Source of the DNA: Turicibacter sp.
GTDB taxonomy: Bacteria > Bacillota > Bacilli > MOL361 > Turicibacteraceae
Direction of reading: 5' to 3'
DNA length: 14,237 nt
NCBI GenBank assembly: GCA_030531025.1
Contig: JAUMTV010000080.1
Span: 1 to 14,237 of the forward strand
The translations under genes and the position numbers were made by a program. Of this stretch, positions 7,772 through 14,237 are shown one piece after another. The stretch's first letter is position 1. The number at the start of each line of letters is the position of its first letter. The notes under the pieces are model-generated. The model saw nothing but the letters and a program-made list of their open reading frames with translations. It did no database searches and was not told where the DNA came from.

Positions 7772-8593
7772 TTATCCCAACCTTTCTCGAATATAACGAC
7801 TGATATTTTCAATAATAACAACTGTGATAAATAATAGGACTAAAATCATACCCACTTGATCGTATTGGCGCCATCCTAATTTTTCTTTTAGTAATAGCCC
7901 AATTCCACCAGCTCCAACATATCCTAAAATAGCAGCTGCTCTGACGTTAATTTCTAATGTATATAAACAAACTGAAAAATAGTTAGGTAAGATTTGAGGT
8001 GTAATTGAAGCGTTAAACGATTCTAATTTAGTCGCTCCAACGGCTTCCATTGCTTCGAATGGTCCCATATCAACTGTTTCAATTTTTTCATATAGCATTT
8101 TAACAACAATACCAAATGTAAAAATAGCAATAGCAATTGTTCCAGCAAATGTCCCTAAACCGAAAACATAAGTTGCAAATAAGGCAATAATTAAAGTTGG
8201 AATTGTACGTAAAATACTTAAAATGATTCGAATAATTCCCAATAAGATTTTTGACTTATTAATATTAGATGACGATAAGATAGCAATAGGAAAAGCTAAT
8301 AAACATCCTAATAGTGAACCTAGTACTGACATTTTGATTGTTTCAACTAATGGTGGAATAACTGATTTAAGGAATGAAAAATCAGGTGGGAACATATCTT
8401 TTAAAATAACAAAGAATTGTTGTCCACGTTTCATTAATACTGATAAATCAAAATCAGTAATACTAGTTGCACCCCAAAGTAACACTAATAAAGCTACAAT
8501 AACAAACGGTGCAACAGGACGAGGTGGTTGTACCTCTTTTCCATTACTTAATACAATTTTTTTAGGCTTAAATAGATTTTTAATTGCTTTCAT
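7772..8593 (-). CDS. phnE: Phosphonate-type ABC transporter permease (first PhnE)
   Basis: This 273-residue membrane permease has a cytoplasmic N-terminus of about 28 residues followed by hydrophobic segments. The EAA loop reads YEKIETVDMGPFEAMEAVGA (about 168-187), followed by the PhnE ending GYVGAGGIG (about 225-233). It shares its layout with the second permease but is clearly diverged, so this is an old duplication. ATG at 8593 lies 3 nt after the phnC stop. GGAGG inside the end of phnC is its ribosome binding site, so translation is likely coupled. Its stop is one base before the next phnE start. Confidence 0.93.
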   Translation of the reverse strand: MKAIKNLFKPKKIVLSNGKEVQPPRPVAPFVIVALLVLLWGATSITDFDLSVLMKRGQQFFVILKDMFPPDFSFLKSVIPPLVETIKMSVLGSLLGCLLAFPIAILSSSNINKSKILLGIIRIILSILRTIPTLIIALFATYVFGLGTFAGTIAIAIFTFGIVVKMLYEKIETVDMGPFEAMEAVGATKLESFNASITPQILPNYFSVCLYTLEINVRAAAILGYVGAGGIGLLLKEKLGWRQYDQVGMILVLLFITVVIIENISRYIRERLG

Positions 8594-8596
8594 CTT

Positions 8597-9361
8597 TTAC
8601 GCCTCCATTAATTCGTCAGCAGCTAACTCGCGTCCATAAATTTGTTTTAAGATTTCACTATTTACTTCTGATGATGGACCATCATACACGATTTCTCCAG
8701 CCTTAATTCCAATTACACGTGTTGCATATTTTAATGCTAAATCAACGTGATGAATATTAATTAGAACTGAGATATTCATTTCTTCGTTAATACGCTTGAA
8801 GTCATCCATTACTTGTTTAGCTGTAATAGGGTCTAAAGCTGCTACTGGCTCATCAGCTAAAATAATTTGTGGTTTTTGTGCTAATGTACGTGCTAAAGCA
8901 ACACGTTGCTGTTGACCACCTGATAATTGATCCGCACGAATATAAGCTTTATCTAAAATTCCTACTTTATCTAAAGCTTCTAACGCAATAATTTTATCTT
9001 CTTTTGAGAATAACCCGATGCTTGATTTCCATAATGGCATATCCGGAACACGAGAAGTTAAAACGTTATTAATTACTGTTGTACGGGTCACTAAGTTAAA
9101 TGATTGGAATACCATCCCAATATGACGACGGAACTTACGTAATGATTTCCCTTTTAAAGCTGCTACATTCTCACCATTAACGATTAAATCACCTTCACTA
9201 ATATCATGCATACGATTAATTGTACGTAATAAAGTTGATTTTCCAGCACCTGATAACCCGATAATGGCAACGAATTCACCTTGTTCAATCTCTAAATTAA
9301 TGTTCTTTAAAGCATGAAAACCATTTGGATAAACTTTCTCAACATTACTAAATTTAATCAT
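8597..9361 (-). CDS. phnC: Phosphonate-type ABC transporter ATP-binding protein
   Basis: This cytoplasmic ATPase has 254 residues, the usual PhnC length. It has Walker [10 protein letters not shown] (35-43), Q-loop Gln86, the ABC signature LSGGQ (146-150), Walker B IILADE (167-171) with catalytic Glu171, and H-loop His204 in NIHHVDLAL. All key residues are intact. It powers import through the two PhnE permeases with PhnD as the binding protein. The start is ATG at 9361 behind AGGAG. A hairpin in the 78-nt gap to phnD may lower its expression relative to phnD. The transported molecule could be phosphonate, phosphite or another phosphorus oxyanion; sequence alone does not decide. Confidence 0.95.
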   Translation of the reverse strand: MIKFSNVEKVYPNGFHALKNINLEIEQGEFVAIIGLSGAGKSTLLRTINRMHDISEGDLIVNGENVAALKGKSLRKFRRHIGMVFQSFNLVTRTTVINNVLTSRVPDMPLWKSSIGLFSKEDKIIALEALDKVGILDKAYIRADQLSGGQQQRVALARTLAQKPQIILADEPVAALDPITAKQVMDDFKRINEEMNISVLINIHHVDLALKYATRVIGIKAGEIVYDGPSSEVNSEILKQIYGRELAADELMEA

Positions 9362-9403
9362 GATTACTTCTCCTATTCAGTCATATATACGTTTATTTGT
9401 AAG

Positions 9404-9432
9404 AAATGAGCTCGTAAAATACGAGCTCATTT
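9404..9432 (-). terminator. Hairpin between phnD and phnC, probable partial terminator
   Basis: A perfect 13-bp stem (9404-9416 with 9420-9432) encloses a 3-nt loop. On the minus strand it is followed only by TTTCTT-like sequence, a weak U-tract. It more likely attenuates or stabilises the phnD message than fully ends transcription. That would give more binding protein than ATPase and permease, a common pattern in ABC operons. Confidence 0.7.
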
Positions 9433-9439
9433 TTTATAA

Positions 9440-10450
9440 TTATTGATTTGATTGAACTAATTCGTTTGCTTTTTTAGCTCCTTCATAATCTTCAGCAGTT
9501 CCAATTTGATACCCTTGATGGCTGTAAATTGAAATAATTTCTTTACCTTCTTCAGTGTTTCCAATGTTAATAAATGCTTGTTGGATAGCAGCTTTTAACT
9601 CTGGAGTCATCACTTCATCTTTTGTAACTGAAATAGTATCATTATAAATTCCGTCTGTTACACCAATAACATTTGTTTCATCCCAGATTGTTGCTTGACG
9701 TCCGAAATCTCCTGTCCATTGGTTAACATAGTCTAAACGTGCATCAGCATACGCGACGATAACATCAACTTGACCATTTGCTAATTGTGATAAAGCTGTT
9801 CCATATCCGTCTAATGCTACTTTGTTTGGTAAGTCAGCAATTGAAATACCATAGTTTTCTTGTAACCATAATGTTGGATAGATATATCCTGCTGATGAAG
9901 ATGTACTTCCTTGAATACCCCAAACAGCTGATTCTAAATCTTCTTTTGTTAATTCTTCACCATTGTTGATTTTTGCAGCTAATTCCTGACCTTTTGCACT
10001 TGGTCCAGCAATAATTAATGAACGATAATATGTAACCTGTTCAGTAGTATTTTCTGTTGGAGCTGTATTCCAATCTGCTGGATTTTCTGAATCATGTGAT
10101 AAACCATAACGTGTTGCTGTTAAAGCTACATCAACATCGTCTTCAAAAATTACAAATGTTCCACCAGGAATAAATCCAACATGAGCTGTTCCTGAAGCTA
10201 ATGCTTCACCTACTGCTTCATAACCTGTTCCTACTGTAACAGTAATATTTTCAAACTCAAATCCTTGATCCGCTAATTCTTTTTGTAACATTTGTTGTAA
10301 TGGTTCTGTTGCTTTTTCAATGTCTTCAGGATTTCTTGACGGTACGAAATAAACAACTAAATTGTCTAATTCACCTGAGTTTCCTCCACATCCTACTAAT
10401 GTTAAAAATGCAAACATCATTACTGATATCAAGCTTAAAAGTTTTTTCAT
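9440..10450 (-). CDS. phnD: Phosphonate-type ABC transporter substrate-binding lipoprotein
   Basis: This is a membrane-anchored binding protein of 336 residues. The signal peptide MKKLLSLISVMMFAFLTLVGC has lipobox LVGC with the lipidated cysteine at residue 21. The mature part fits the PhnD / phosphate-phosphite-phosphonate family: YFVPSRNPEDI near the N-terminus, GTGYEAVGEALASGTAHVGFIPGG in two parts around residues 74-97, and WGIQGSTSSSAGYIYPTLWL further on, the last lining the oxyanion pocket in known relatives. The reading frame stays open to an ATG at 10522, but that extension precedes the signal peptide and encodes repeated RBS DNA. The start at 10450 follows GAGAGG and is preferred. 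It heads the phnDCEE operon; no C-P lyase or phosphonatase gene follows. Confidence 0.94.
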   Translation of the reverse strand: MKKLLSLISVMMFAFLTLVGCGGNSGELDNLVVYFVPSRNPEDIEKATEPLQQMLQKELADQGFEFENITVTVGTGYEAVGEALASGTAHVGFIPGGTFVIFEDDVDVALTATRYGLSHDSENPADWNTAPTENTTEQVTYYRSLIIAGPSAKGQELAAKINNGEELTKEDLESAVWGIQGSTSSSAGYIYPTLWLQENYGISIADLPNKVALDGYGTALSQLANGQVDVIVAYADARLDYVNQWTGDFGRQATIWDETNVIGVTDGIYNDTISVTKDEVMTPELKAAIQQAFINIGNTEEGKEIISIYSHQGYQIGTAEDYEGAKKANELVQSNQ

Positions 10451-10454
10451 GTTA

Positions 10455-10492
10455 TTACCTCTCTGAATAAATTTTTTACCTCTCTGGATAAA
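10455..10492 (-). repeat. Tandem duplication of the phnD ribosome-binding region
   Basis: Two 17-bp copies, 10455-10471 and 10476-10492, differ at one base and lie 21 bp apart. Each carries the minus-strand sequence CAGAGAGGTAA, so the Shine-Dalgarno sequence occurs twice. Only the proximal copy is correctly spaced from ATG 10450. Confidence 0.75.
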
Positions 10493-10512
10493 AATAATTT
10501 TTGTTCTTCGAC

Positions 10513-10521
10513 AGAATACCA
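10513..10521 (-). promoter_or_regulatory. Probable phnD promoter (extended -10)
   Basis: The minus strand reads TGGTATTCT, an extended -10 element, after an A-rich stretch. No good -35 is seen at 17 nt; TTGTAG lies 20 nt upstream. Transcription would start near 10506, about 55 nt before the phnD start, and would include both ribosome-binding copies. Confidence 0.5.
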
Positions 10522-10617
10522 CAATTTTTTTCTTTTTTCTACAAAAAAAACGTGTGAATATTAGAAATTTGATAAAAATATTTTTAACTCCCTTAAATTG
10601 TCTATAAATTTATACTA

Positions 10618-10659
10618 ATCCCATATTTTTGAAAATAAAATCTTCTCCAAATATGGGAT
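10618..10659. repeat. 11-bp inverted repeat upstream of phnD
   Basis: ATCCCATATTT (10618-10628) pairs perfectly with AAATATGGGAT (10649-10659) across a 20-nt loop. No T-run follows on either strand, so it is not a standard terminator. It could be an operator pair for phn control or an RNA stem if transcription starts further up. Confidence 0.55.
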
Positions 10660-10755
10660 ATATTTCATTTCATTATTTAGGAAATTCTCTTAAGATAAAA
10701 ATAGAACATAAGATTAAAAATAAAATTTATCAAAATGGTCAATATAATCGATTGC

Positions 10756-10791
10756 AAAAAAAAATGTCCAGTTACAGCAGATAACTGGACA
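10756..10791 (-). terminator. Strong intrinsic terminator (end of candidate small RNA)
   Basis: The minus-strand stem TGTCCAGTTA/TAACTGGACA (10782-10791 with 10765-10774) is perfect over 10 bp with a 7-nt loop. Nine T residues follow (10756-10764 as A on +). It is 160 nt beyond the HAD gene stop, so it serves either a long 3' UTR or, more likely, a separate small RNA. Confidence 0.92.
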
Positions 10792-10853
10792 ACATCTTGA
10801 GGTTATTAATAATTATTTGAGGGAGAATTATTAAAACTCTCGGGGGAGTAATT
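10756..10853 (-). ncRNA. Candidate trans-acting small RNA with two C-rich hairpin loops
   Basis: Reading the minus strand from about 10853, three hairpins occur in order. Hairpin 1 pairs ACTC/GAGT (10846-10849 with 10836-10839) around a CCCCGA loop. Hairpin 2 has a perfect 9-bp stem (10826-10834 with 10806-10814) around CTCCCTCAAAT. The third is the terminator. C-rich loops able to pair with Shine-Dalgarno sequences, followed by a terminator, characterise Firmicutes regulatory RNAs such as RsaA and RsaE/RoxS. No coding potential or good Shine-Dalgarno is visible. The promoter is weak: TAAACA (10883-10888), 17 nt, TATTTA (10860-10865). The 5' end is estimated. The alternative is a processed 3' UTR of the HAD gene. 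Confidence 0.5.
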
Positions 10854-10864
10854 TACTGTTAAAT

Positions 10865-10882
10865 ATGTCTTGGCAAGGACAT
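10865..10882. promoter_or_regulatory. 18-bp imperfect palindrome in the putative small RNA promoter
   Basis: ATGTCTTGGCAAGGACAT is symmetrical over most of its length. It fills the spacer between the putative -35 and -10 of the small RNA, the position of a classic repressor site. It matches no operator I know. Confidence 0.4.
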
Positions 10883-10893
10883 TGTTTATAATC

Positions 10894-10917
10894 AAAAAAG
10901 ATTGTCTCCTTGAGACA
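10894..10917 (-). terminator. Weak terminator-like hairpin after the HAD phosphatase gene
   Basis: The minus-strand hairpin TGTCTC-AAG-GAGACA (10903-10917) is followed by ATC and six T residues (10894-10899). The stem is only 6 bp with a 3-nt loop. It may end the HAD transcript before the small RNA. Its TGTCTY..RAGACA symmetry resembles the palindrome at 10865-10882, so it may instead be a second copy of an operator. Confidence 0.45.
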
Positions 10918-10951
10918 TATTTATTATCTCATGTCGTTTTTTTAAAAACAA

Positions 10952-11755
10952 TTAATTTGCTTTTTTATTCTGAAGAAATTTTTCAATCGTTACGATGACA
11001 CCATTTTCATCATTAGAAGGAGCTTCAAAATTACAAATTGCTTTTAACTCCTCATGTGCATTTTTCATTGCATAACTGTAATAACATGTTTTCATCATTT
11101 CATAATCATTTAAGTAATCACCAAAAGCCATTGTTTCATCATAAGAAATATTATATTTTTGTTGAATCAAACGCATAGCTTCCCCTTTATTAACTGTTAG
11201 ATTCATGATATCTACCCATTCATGACCTGATAATGAGACTTTAAATTTTTCATTCAAGGAAGATAAATGCTTGTAAGTATTTGTTTGGGCATCAGTAGTA
11301 TCAAAAATTGCGATCTTACAAATTCGATCTTTCTTAGCAGCCTCTAATAAATCATTCACCTGCTCACAACGAGCATAATACATCGCTGCATTTCTTTCAA
11401 ACTCTTCCGTTGAATCTTCAATATAAGCTGATTCAACTCCACATAAAATCGGATATGTATGGTCAATCTGGCGAATCATTTCAATTAGTTTAACAACATC
11501 TTCATATGGTAAAGCATCACAGAAAATATTTTCTCCTTGATCAAAAACTAATGCACCATTTTCACAGATAAATGTCATCTCATCTTTTACTGGTTCAAAA
11601 TCTTTTAATAACGTATAGTATTGACGACCACTAGCAACTGCAAATTTAATACGATGTTTATGTAGTTCTTCAATTACATTAAATAAATGGTCTGGAAACT
11701 CTTTTTTACTATTTAATAACGTTCCATCCATATCAGTAGCGATTAATTTTACCAT
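10952..11755 (-). CDS. Cof-type HAD-IIB family phosphatase
   Basis: This is a cytoplasmic hydrolase of 267 residues of the YidA/Cof group, Mg2+-dependent phosphatases acting on sugar phosphates, pyridoxal phosphate or flavin mononucleotide. Motif I is DMDGTLL with Asp8 nucleophile and Asp10. Motif II is Ser42 in ASGR, motif III Lys190 in NKG, and motif IV is GDYLND with Asp213 and Asp217. The C2B-type cap lies between about residues 85 and 185. All catalytic residues are present; the natural substrate cannot be predicted. The start is ATG at 11755, 7 nt after AAGGAGG. It appears to be a single-gene unit with its own promoter. Confidence 0.94.
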   Translation of the reverse strand: MVKLIATDMDGTLLNSKKEFPDHLFNVIEELHKHRIKFAVASGRQYYTLLKDFEPVKDEMTFICENGALVFDQGENIFCDALPYEDVVKLIEMIRQIDHTYPILCGVESAYIEDSTEEFERNAAMYYARCEQVNDLLEAAKKDRICKIAIFDTTDAQTNTYKHLSSLNEKFKVSLSGHEWVDIMNLTVNKGEAMRLIQQKYNISYDETMAFGDYLNDYEMMKTCYYSYAMKNAHEELKAICNFEAPSNDENGVIVTIEKFLQNKKAN

Positions 11756-11811
11756 TTTTTCCTCCTTGTTACATCCAACTCATCTTAATTTAAACAGATT
11801 ATTTCTTCCTA

Positions 11812-11820
11812 TTTATACCA
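11812..11820 (-). promoter_or_regulatory. Probable promoter of the HAD phosphatase gene
   Basis: The minus strand reads TGGTATAAA, an extended -10, between the upstream terminator and the gene. The -35 is poor. The predicted leader is about 50 nt. Confidence 0.45.
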
Positions 11821-11826
11821 CAGATT

Positions 11827-11868
11827 CAACAAAAAAGCTATTTTGACTACAGTATCAAAACAGCTTTT
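11827..11868 (-). terminator. Terminator of the anchored hypothetical gene
   Basis: A 14-bp stem with one A-C mismatch (11833-11846 with 11855-11868) has an 8-nt loop. Six minus-strand T residues end the signal. It starts 6 nt past the stop codon of the gene. Confidence 0.88.
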
Positions 11869-11873
11869 CAAAT

Positions 11874-12461
11874 TTACTTCACTTCACGTGTTAAATGTTC
11901 AAAAGTAATATGGTCAGACTGACAGCCCACAATCGCTTTAAAAAATTCATCACTATCTTCTAAAATCCACTTCCCATTGTCTTTATGAAGGTTTAAATCG
12001 ATTTCTTGACTAACATATTCTTTTTTTATATCTGGATCATCAATTAAATTGACTAATAAACTAATTTCAAAATCATCGATATGAGAAACAGCTTCTGTAT
12101 TTTGATTCTCTACAGATTTTATTGTTTGTTCTACTAAACTTGCTTCATAATTATTTAGCATATCATCTAAATTAATATTACTAATTTGCAATGAAACAGT
12201 AGCATTATCTCCTTTTACATGACTTTCTAGTATTTTATAATCCATCGTCGATAAAATCTTATTTAAAAAAACAGTTTCTACTGATGAATCTGTTTCTAAT
12301 CGAATTGCTACATTTTCACTATCATATTGTAATGATTTATAATGATCTAATAACTCGATGACATTTTGTTGTGGAAGGTAGCTTTGATAACCTACTGTGA
12401 ATAACACAAATAGTAATGCAGGAACAATTATGGCAGAAAATAGTCGGACTTTTTTTTCCAT
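11874..12461 (-). CDS. Membrane-anchored extracytoplasmic protein of unknown function
   Basis: This 195-residue protein is not assigned to a family with confidence. Residues 1-6 are positively charged (MEKKVR) and about 7-27 form one hydrophobic segment, giving a type II membrane anchor or an uncleaved signal. No lipobox cysteine is seen. The remaining 165 residues are acidic and hydrophilic, predicted outside the cell. The pattern (early helices, paired strands such as NATVSLQISNINL, then a late KDNGKWILED strand and FFKAIVG) recalls NTF2-like domains in Gram-positive surface proteins (DUF4878/DUF5105 type). That is a fold guess only. The start follows AGGAGG with 8-nt spacing. It has its own terminator; no clear promoter was found. 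Confidence 0.75.
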   Translation of the reverse strand: MEKKVRLFSAIIVPALLFVLFTVGYQSYLPQQNVIELLDHYKSLQYDSENVAIRLETDSSVETVFLNKILSTMDYKILESHVKGDNATVSLQISNINLDDMLNNYEASLVEQTIKSVENQNTEAVSHIDDFEISLLVNLIDDPDIKKEYVSQEIDLNLHKDNGKWILEDSDEFFKAIVGCQSDHITFEHLTREVK

Positions 12462-12664
12462 CTATAGACCTCCTAATACGATATAATATTAGATTTTCCC
12501 ACTCGTCTACTTGTATTCTCAATAATTAAAATTATTTTAATTTAATGCCTTAATTTTCTAAAATCACTTATGAACTATAAAAATTTTCTAATATAAATTT
12601 GACTCGTTCGTTAAAGAACTGACCATTAAAATAATTAAGTATCATACAAAATTTTCAAATCATC

Positions 12665-12693
12665 AAAAAAGCTAACATCATGTTAGCTTTTTT
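12665..12693 (-). terminator. Terminator of the VOC protein gene
   Basis: A perfect 13-bp stem AAAAAAGCTAACA (12665-12677) pairs with 12681-12693 across a TCA loop, with A/T runs on both sides. It starts 6 nt past the stop codon. The 170 bp from here to the next gene start hold no other clear signal. Confidence 0.9.
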
Positions 12694-12699
12694 ATCTCA

Positions 12700-13077
12700 T
12701 TATTTATCTTCTCGAAGTAAGTAGCTATTTCCATCTTGATCCTTAAACGAGAACATTTTACCATAAGGCATTTCTTGTAATGGTCCTACTTCTACTTCAT
12801 TTTCTTTCAGCTTTTGATAGGCCGTTTCAATAGATGATGTACTTAAAATAACATTAGGATGCTCAACTGAAATACTTGGATTTTGAGCTTTCATCAATTG
12901 TTTATCATAGATAACAAACGATGTCACTGTATTTTCATTTGGTTTAACTTCCATCCATTTAAAATGTGGGCCCATTAATTGTTCATGACAGATAAATCCC
13001 ATTTTTTCAGTCCAAAACTGCTTTGCTTCTTCTTGGTTATTAACATAAATTGTAATTTTAGCGATATAATTAATCAT
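12700..13077 (-). CDS. VOC family (glyoxalase/bleomycin-resistance fold) protein
   Basis: This small cytoplasmic protein of 125 residues is the size of one vicinal-oxygen-chelate domain with two beta-alpha-beta-beta-beta repeats. It begins INYIAKITIYVNNQEEAKQFWTEKMGF, the classic first repeat. It ends GKMFSFKDQDGNSYLLRE, the second-repeat hairpin usually carrying a metal-binding Glu (here Glu123). Family members include glyoxalase I, dioxygenases and antibiotic-binding proteins; which one applies is not decidable here. The start at 13077 follows AGAGGTGA with suitable spacing. It has its own -10 (TATAAT) and lies 60 bp downstream of rnz with no terminator between, so read-through from rnz is possible. 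Confidence 0.88.
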   Translation of the reverse strand: MINYIAKITIYVNNQEEAKQFWTEKMGFICHEQLMGPHFKWMEVKPNENTVTSFVIYDKQLMKAQNPSISVEHPNVILSTSSIETAYQKLKENEVEVGPLQEMPYGKMFSFKDQDGNSYLLREDK

Positions 13078-13110
13078 TTAGGTCACCTCTTCCTTTTTAT
13101 CGTATCACAT

Positions 13111-13116
13111 ATTATA
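13111..13116 (-). promoter_or_regulatory. Probable -10 element of the VOC gene promoter
   Basis: A consensus TATAAT is found on the minus strand, about 35 bp before the start codon and 10 bp before the ribosome binding site. No convincing -35 is present. Confidence 0.4.
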
Positions 13117-13137
13117 AAAGTGAGCGAAACATAAGTT

Positions 13138-14061
13138 TTAGTCTTCAAAATTTAATTGTATTTTATAATGATCATGACCTATTATCGTTTGTTTAAAAAT
13201 TTGAGTTGCATTTTTTTCAAATTGTAATGGATCTGTCATGGCAGCACCAAAATGCGTGAGCAATAATTGCTTTACATTTGCTTTTAAAGCTAAATTGGCA
13301 GCCTCTTCAAAAGTCATATGTTTATTTTGGATGGCTTTTGCCACTTCTTCAATACTTCCATACGTCCCTTCGCAAATAAATAAATTACTTCCTTCAATAA
13401 AAGGAATGACCTCATCTATTGGTCGCGTATCTGTGACTAACGTTAATTGAATGCCTTTTCTCTTTTCTCCTAATACCATCTCTTTTACATAGACGCTTCC
13501 TTCATATGAAATGTTGTCTTCTCCTTTTTGGAGCCGATTCCATAATGGGCGAGGCACTTGATTAGCTACTGCCTTATTGATATCGAATTTCGCTTGTCTT
13601 TTAATATAGATTTTATAGGCTAAACAAGGTGATGAATGATCAACATTCAATGTTTCGATTACTAGCTGGCCTTTTAGTTCATTTGTTAATAACTCAATGG
13701 GCTGTTTAGGATTTTCAATAACAACTACTTCATATGGTAAATATCTAGCAATGACTCTAGCTGCACTCACCGCTTCATTAATACCTTCTGGACCAATAAT
13801 ATGAATTGGCTCAGTCCGACCACTATTTCCAATCGTCCCTAAAAGCCCTGGTAGTCCAATAATATGATCACCGTGGATATGTGTAATACAAATAACATCG
13901 ATAGACTTAAATCCTGTATTAATCTCTCGCATAGACACTTGAGTTCCTTCTCCACAATCTATTAAAATTTTTCTTCCCCTATAGTTTATTAAAGTAGCAG
14001 ATAAGTATCGTGTTGGTAGTGGTGTTCCGCCTCCACATCCTAACAGTGTTACCTCAATCAT
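13138..14061 (-). CDS. rnz: Ribonuclease Z (tRNA 3' endonuclease), MBL fold
   Basis: This 307-residue zinc endonuclease trims the 3' end of tRNA precursors lacking encoded CCA; the length equals that of the Bacillus enzyme. The metal ligands are all there: HIHGDH (His61, His63, Asp65, His66), His142, Asp211 in TDTRP and His270 in LLLTHF, plus catalytic His248 in KHMT. The substrate-binding arm lies about residues 155-195 (FDINKAVANQVPRPLWNRL). Its usual Gly-Pro motif is replaced by RPLW, and the usual HFSxRY ending is HFGAAM. Similar variants seem to occur in clostridial RNase Z, so function is still likely. ATG at 14061 lies 8 nt after GGAGG. An in-frame ATG at 14085 precedes that site and was rejected. 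Confidence 0.9.
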   Translation of the reverse strand: MIEVTLLGCGGGTPLPTRYLSATLINYRGRKILIDCGEGTQVSMREINTGFKSIDVICITHIHGDHIIGLPGLLGTIGNSGRTEPIHIIGPEGINEAVSAARVIARYLPYEVVVIENPKQPIELLTNELKGQLVIETLNVDHSSPCLAYKIYIKRQAKFDINKAVANQVPRPLWNRLQKGEDNISYEGSVYVKEMVLGEKRKGIQLTLVTDTRPIDEVIPFIEGSNLFICEGTYGSIEEVAKAIQNKHMTFEEAANLALKANVKQLLLTHFGAAMTDPLQFEKNATQIFKQTIIGHDHYKIQLNFED

Positions 14062-14166
14062 AAATTTAACCTCCAACATCAGCATAAATAATCCACTCTA
14101 TATAAAAACAGAGAAATAATCTACATTTTCAGAATCATACTCAGTTTCTAGCCCTCTTTAAGTTCA

Positions 14167-14237
14167 AGGCCAACTATCGTCTAGGGGTCACCTGGCGATT
14201 ATCAAAGATAATCTAATCCTCCACTGCTAGGGAATGG
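14167..14237. repeat. BOX-like modular hairpin repeat, copy 3 (cut by window end)
   Basis: The left end CTATCGTCTA (14174-14183) matches copy 1, and one full module follows. Its outer stem is CCTGGC/GCTAGG (14191-14196 with 14226-14231, one G-U). Its inner stem is GATTATC/GATAATC (14197-14203 with 14207-14213) with an AAA loop. GGAATGG at the very end matches the start of a further module in copy 1, so the element continues past the window. It lies about 105 bp upstream of rnz. Confidence 0.75.

Noticed and set aside
6964..7821. Longer second PhnE starting at 7821
   Set aside because: The extension lies inside the first phnE gene and has no ribosome binding site; ATG 7770 is correctly placed.
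9440..10522. Longer phnD product starting at 10522
   Set aside because: It would place 24 residues encoded by a repeated ribosome-binding sequence before a complete lipoprotein signal, and its start codon overlaps the predicted promoter.
10761..10917. T-box or other known riboswitch controlling phnD
   Set aside because: No T-box AGGGUGG sequence or other aptamer consensus is visible, and a strong terminator and 300 nt separate it from phnD.
13078..13092. Further repeat fragment (GGTCACCT near 13081)
   Set aside because: This is the ribosome binding region of the VOC gene; no module hairpin or flanking consensus accompanies it.

Overview
The window is AT-rich DNA from a low-GC Gram-positive bacterium (Bacillota). 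AGGAGG-type ribosome binding sites precede almost every gene, intrinsic terminators are short and U-rich, and the lipoprotein signal is typical of this phylum. The gene set would suit a gut Turicibacter or Erysipelotrichia-like organism, but no rRNA or other taxonomic marker is present, so that placement is a guess. Ten protein genes are supported, nine on the minus strand and one on the plus strand.

Layout. 1-307: a multi-hairpin repeat element (copy 1) and no gene. 308-1696: MATE-family efflux protein with a near-consensus promoter. 1856-3187: berberine-bridge-type FAD oxidoreductase, divergent from an AraC-family sugar regulator (3400-4266, +). 4267-4491: minimal copy 2 of the repeat and a bidirectional terminator. 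4492-6723: GH36 alpha-galactosidase, with a cre-like site inside its promoter. 6964-10450: a four-gene ABC importer operon, phnD-phnC-phnE-phnE, for phosphonate or a related phosphorus oxyanion. 10523-10951: a gene-free region holding the phnD promoter, an inverted repeat and a strong candidate small RNA. 10952-14061: a HAD-IIB (Cof-type) phosphatase, an anchored protein of unknown function, a VOC-fold protein and ribonuclease Z. 14167-14237: copy 3 of the repeat, cut by the window end.

Working together. The AraC regulator resembles MsmR/RafR-type activators and lies next to the alpha-galactosidase, so regulator and enzyme probably form a small alpha-galactoside utilisation locus; its transporter is not in the window. 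The phn genes form one transport operon with 1-3 nt gaps between phnC, phnE and phnE, and no C-P lyase gene follows. The other genes appear to be separate transcription units.

Two features deserve most attention. The first is a BOX-like modular repeat family: terminal parts are shared, the number of internal hairpin modules varies (four, zero, at least one), and stem sequences differ while pairing is kept. The second is an undescribed roughly 100-nt small RNA candidate (minus strand, about 10756-10853) with two C-rich, anti-Shine-Dalgarno-like hairpin loops and a perfect terminator.
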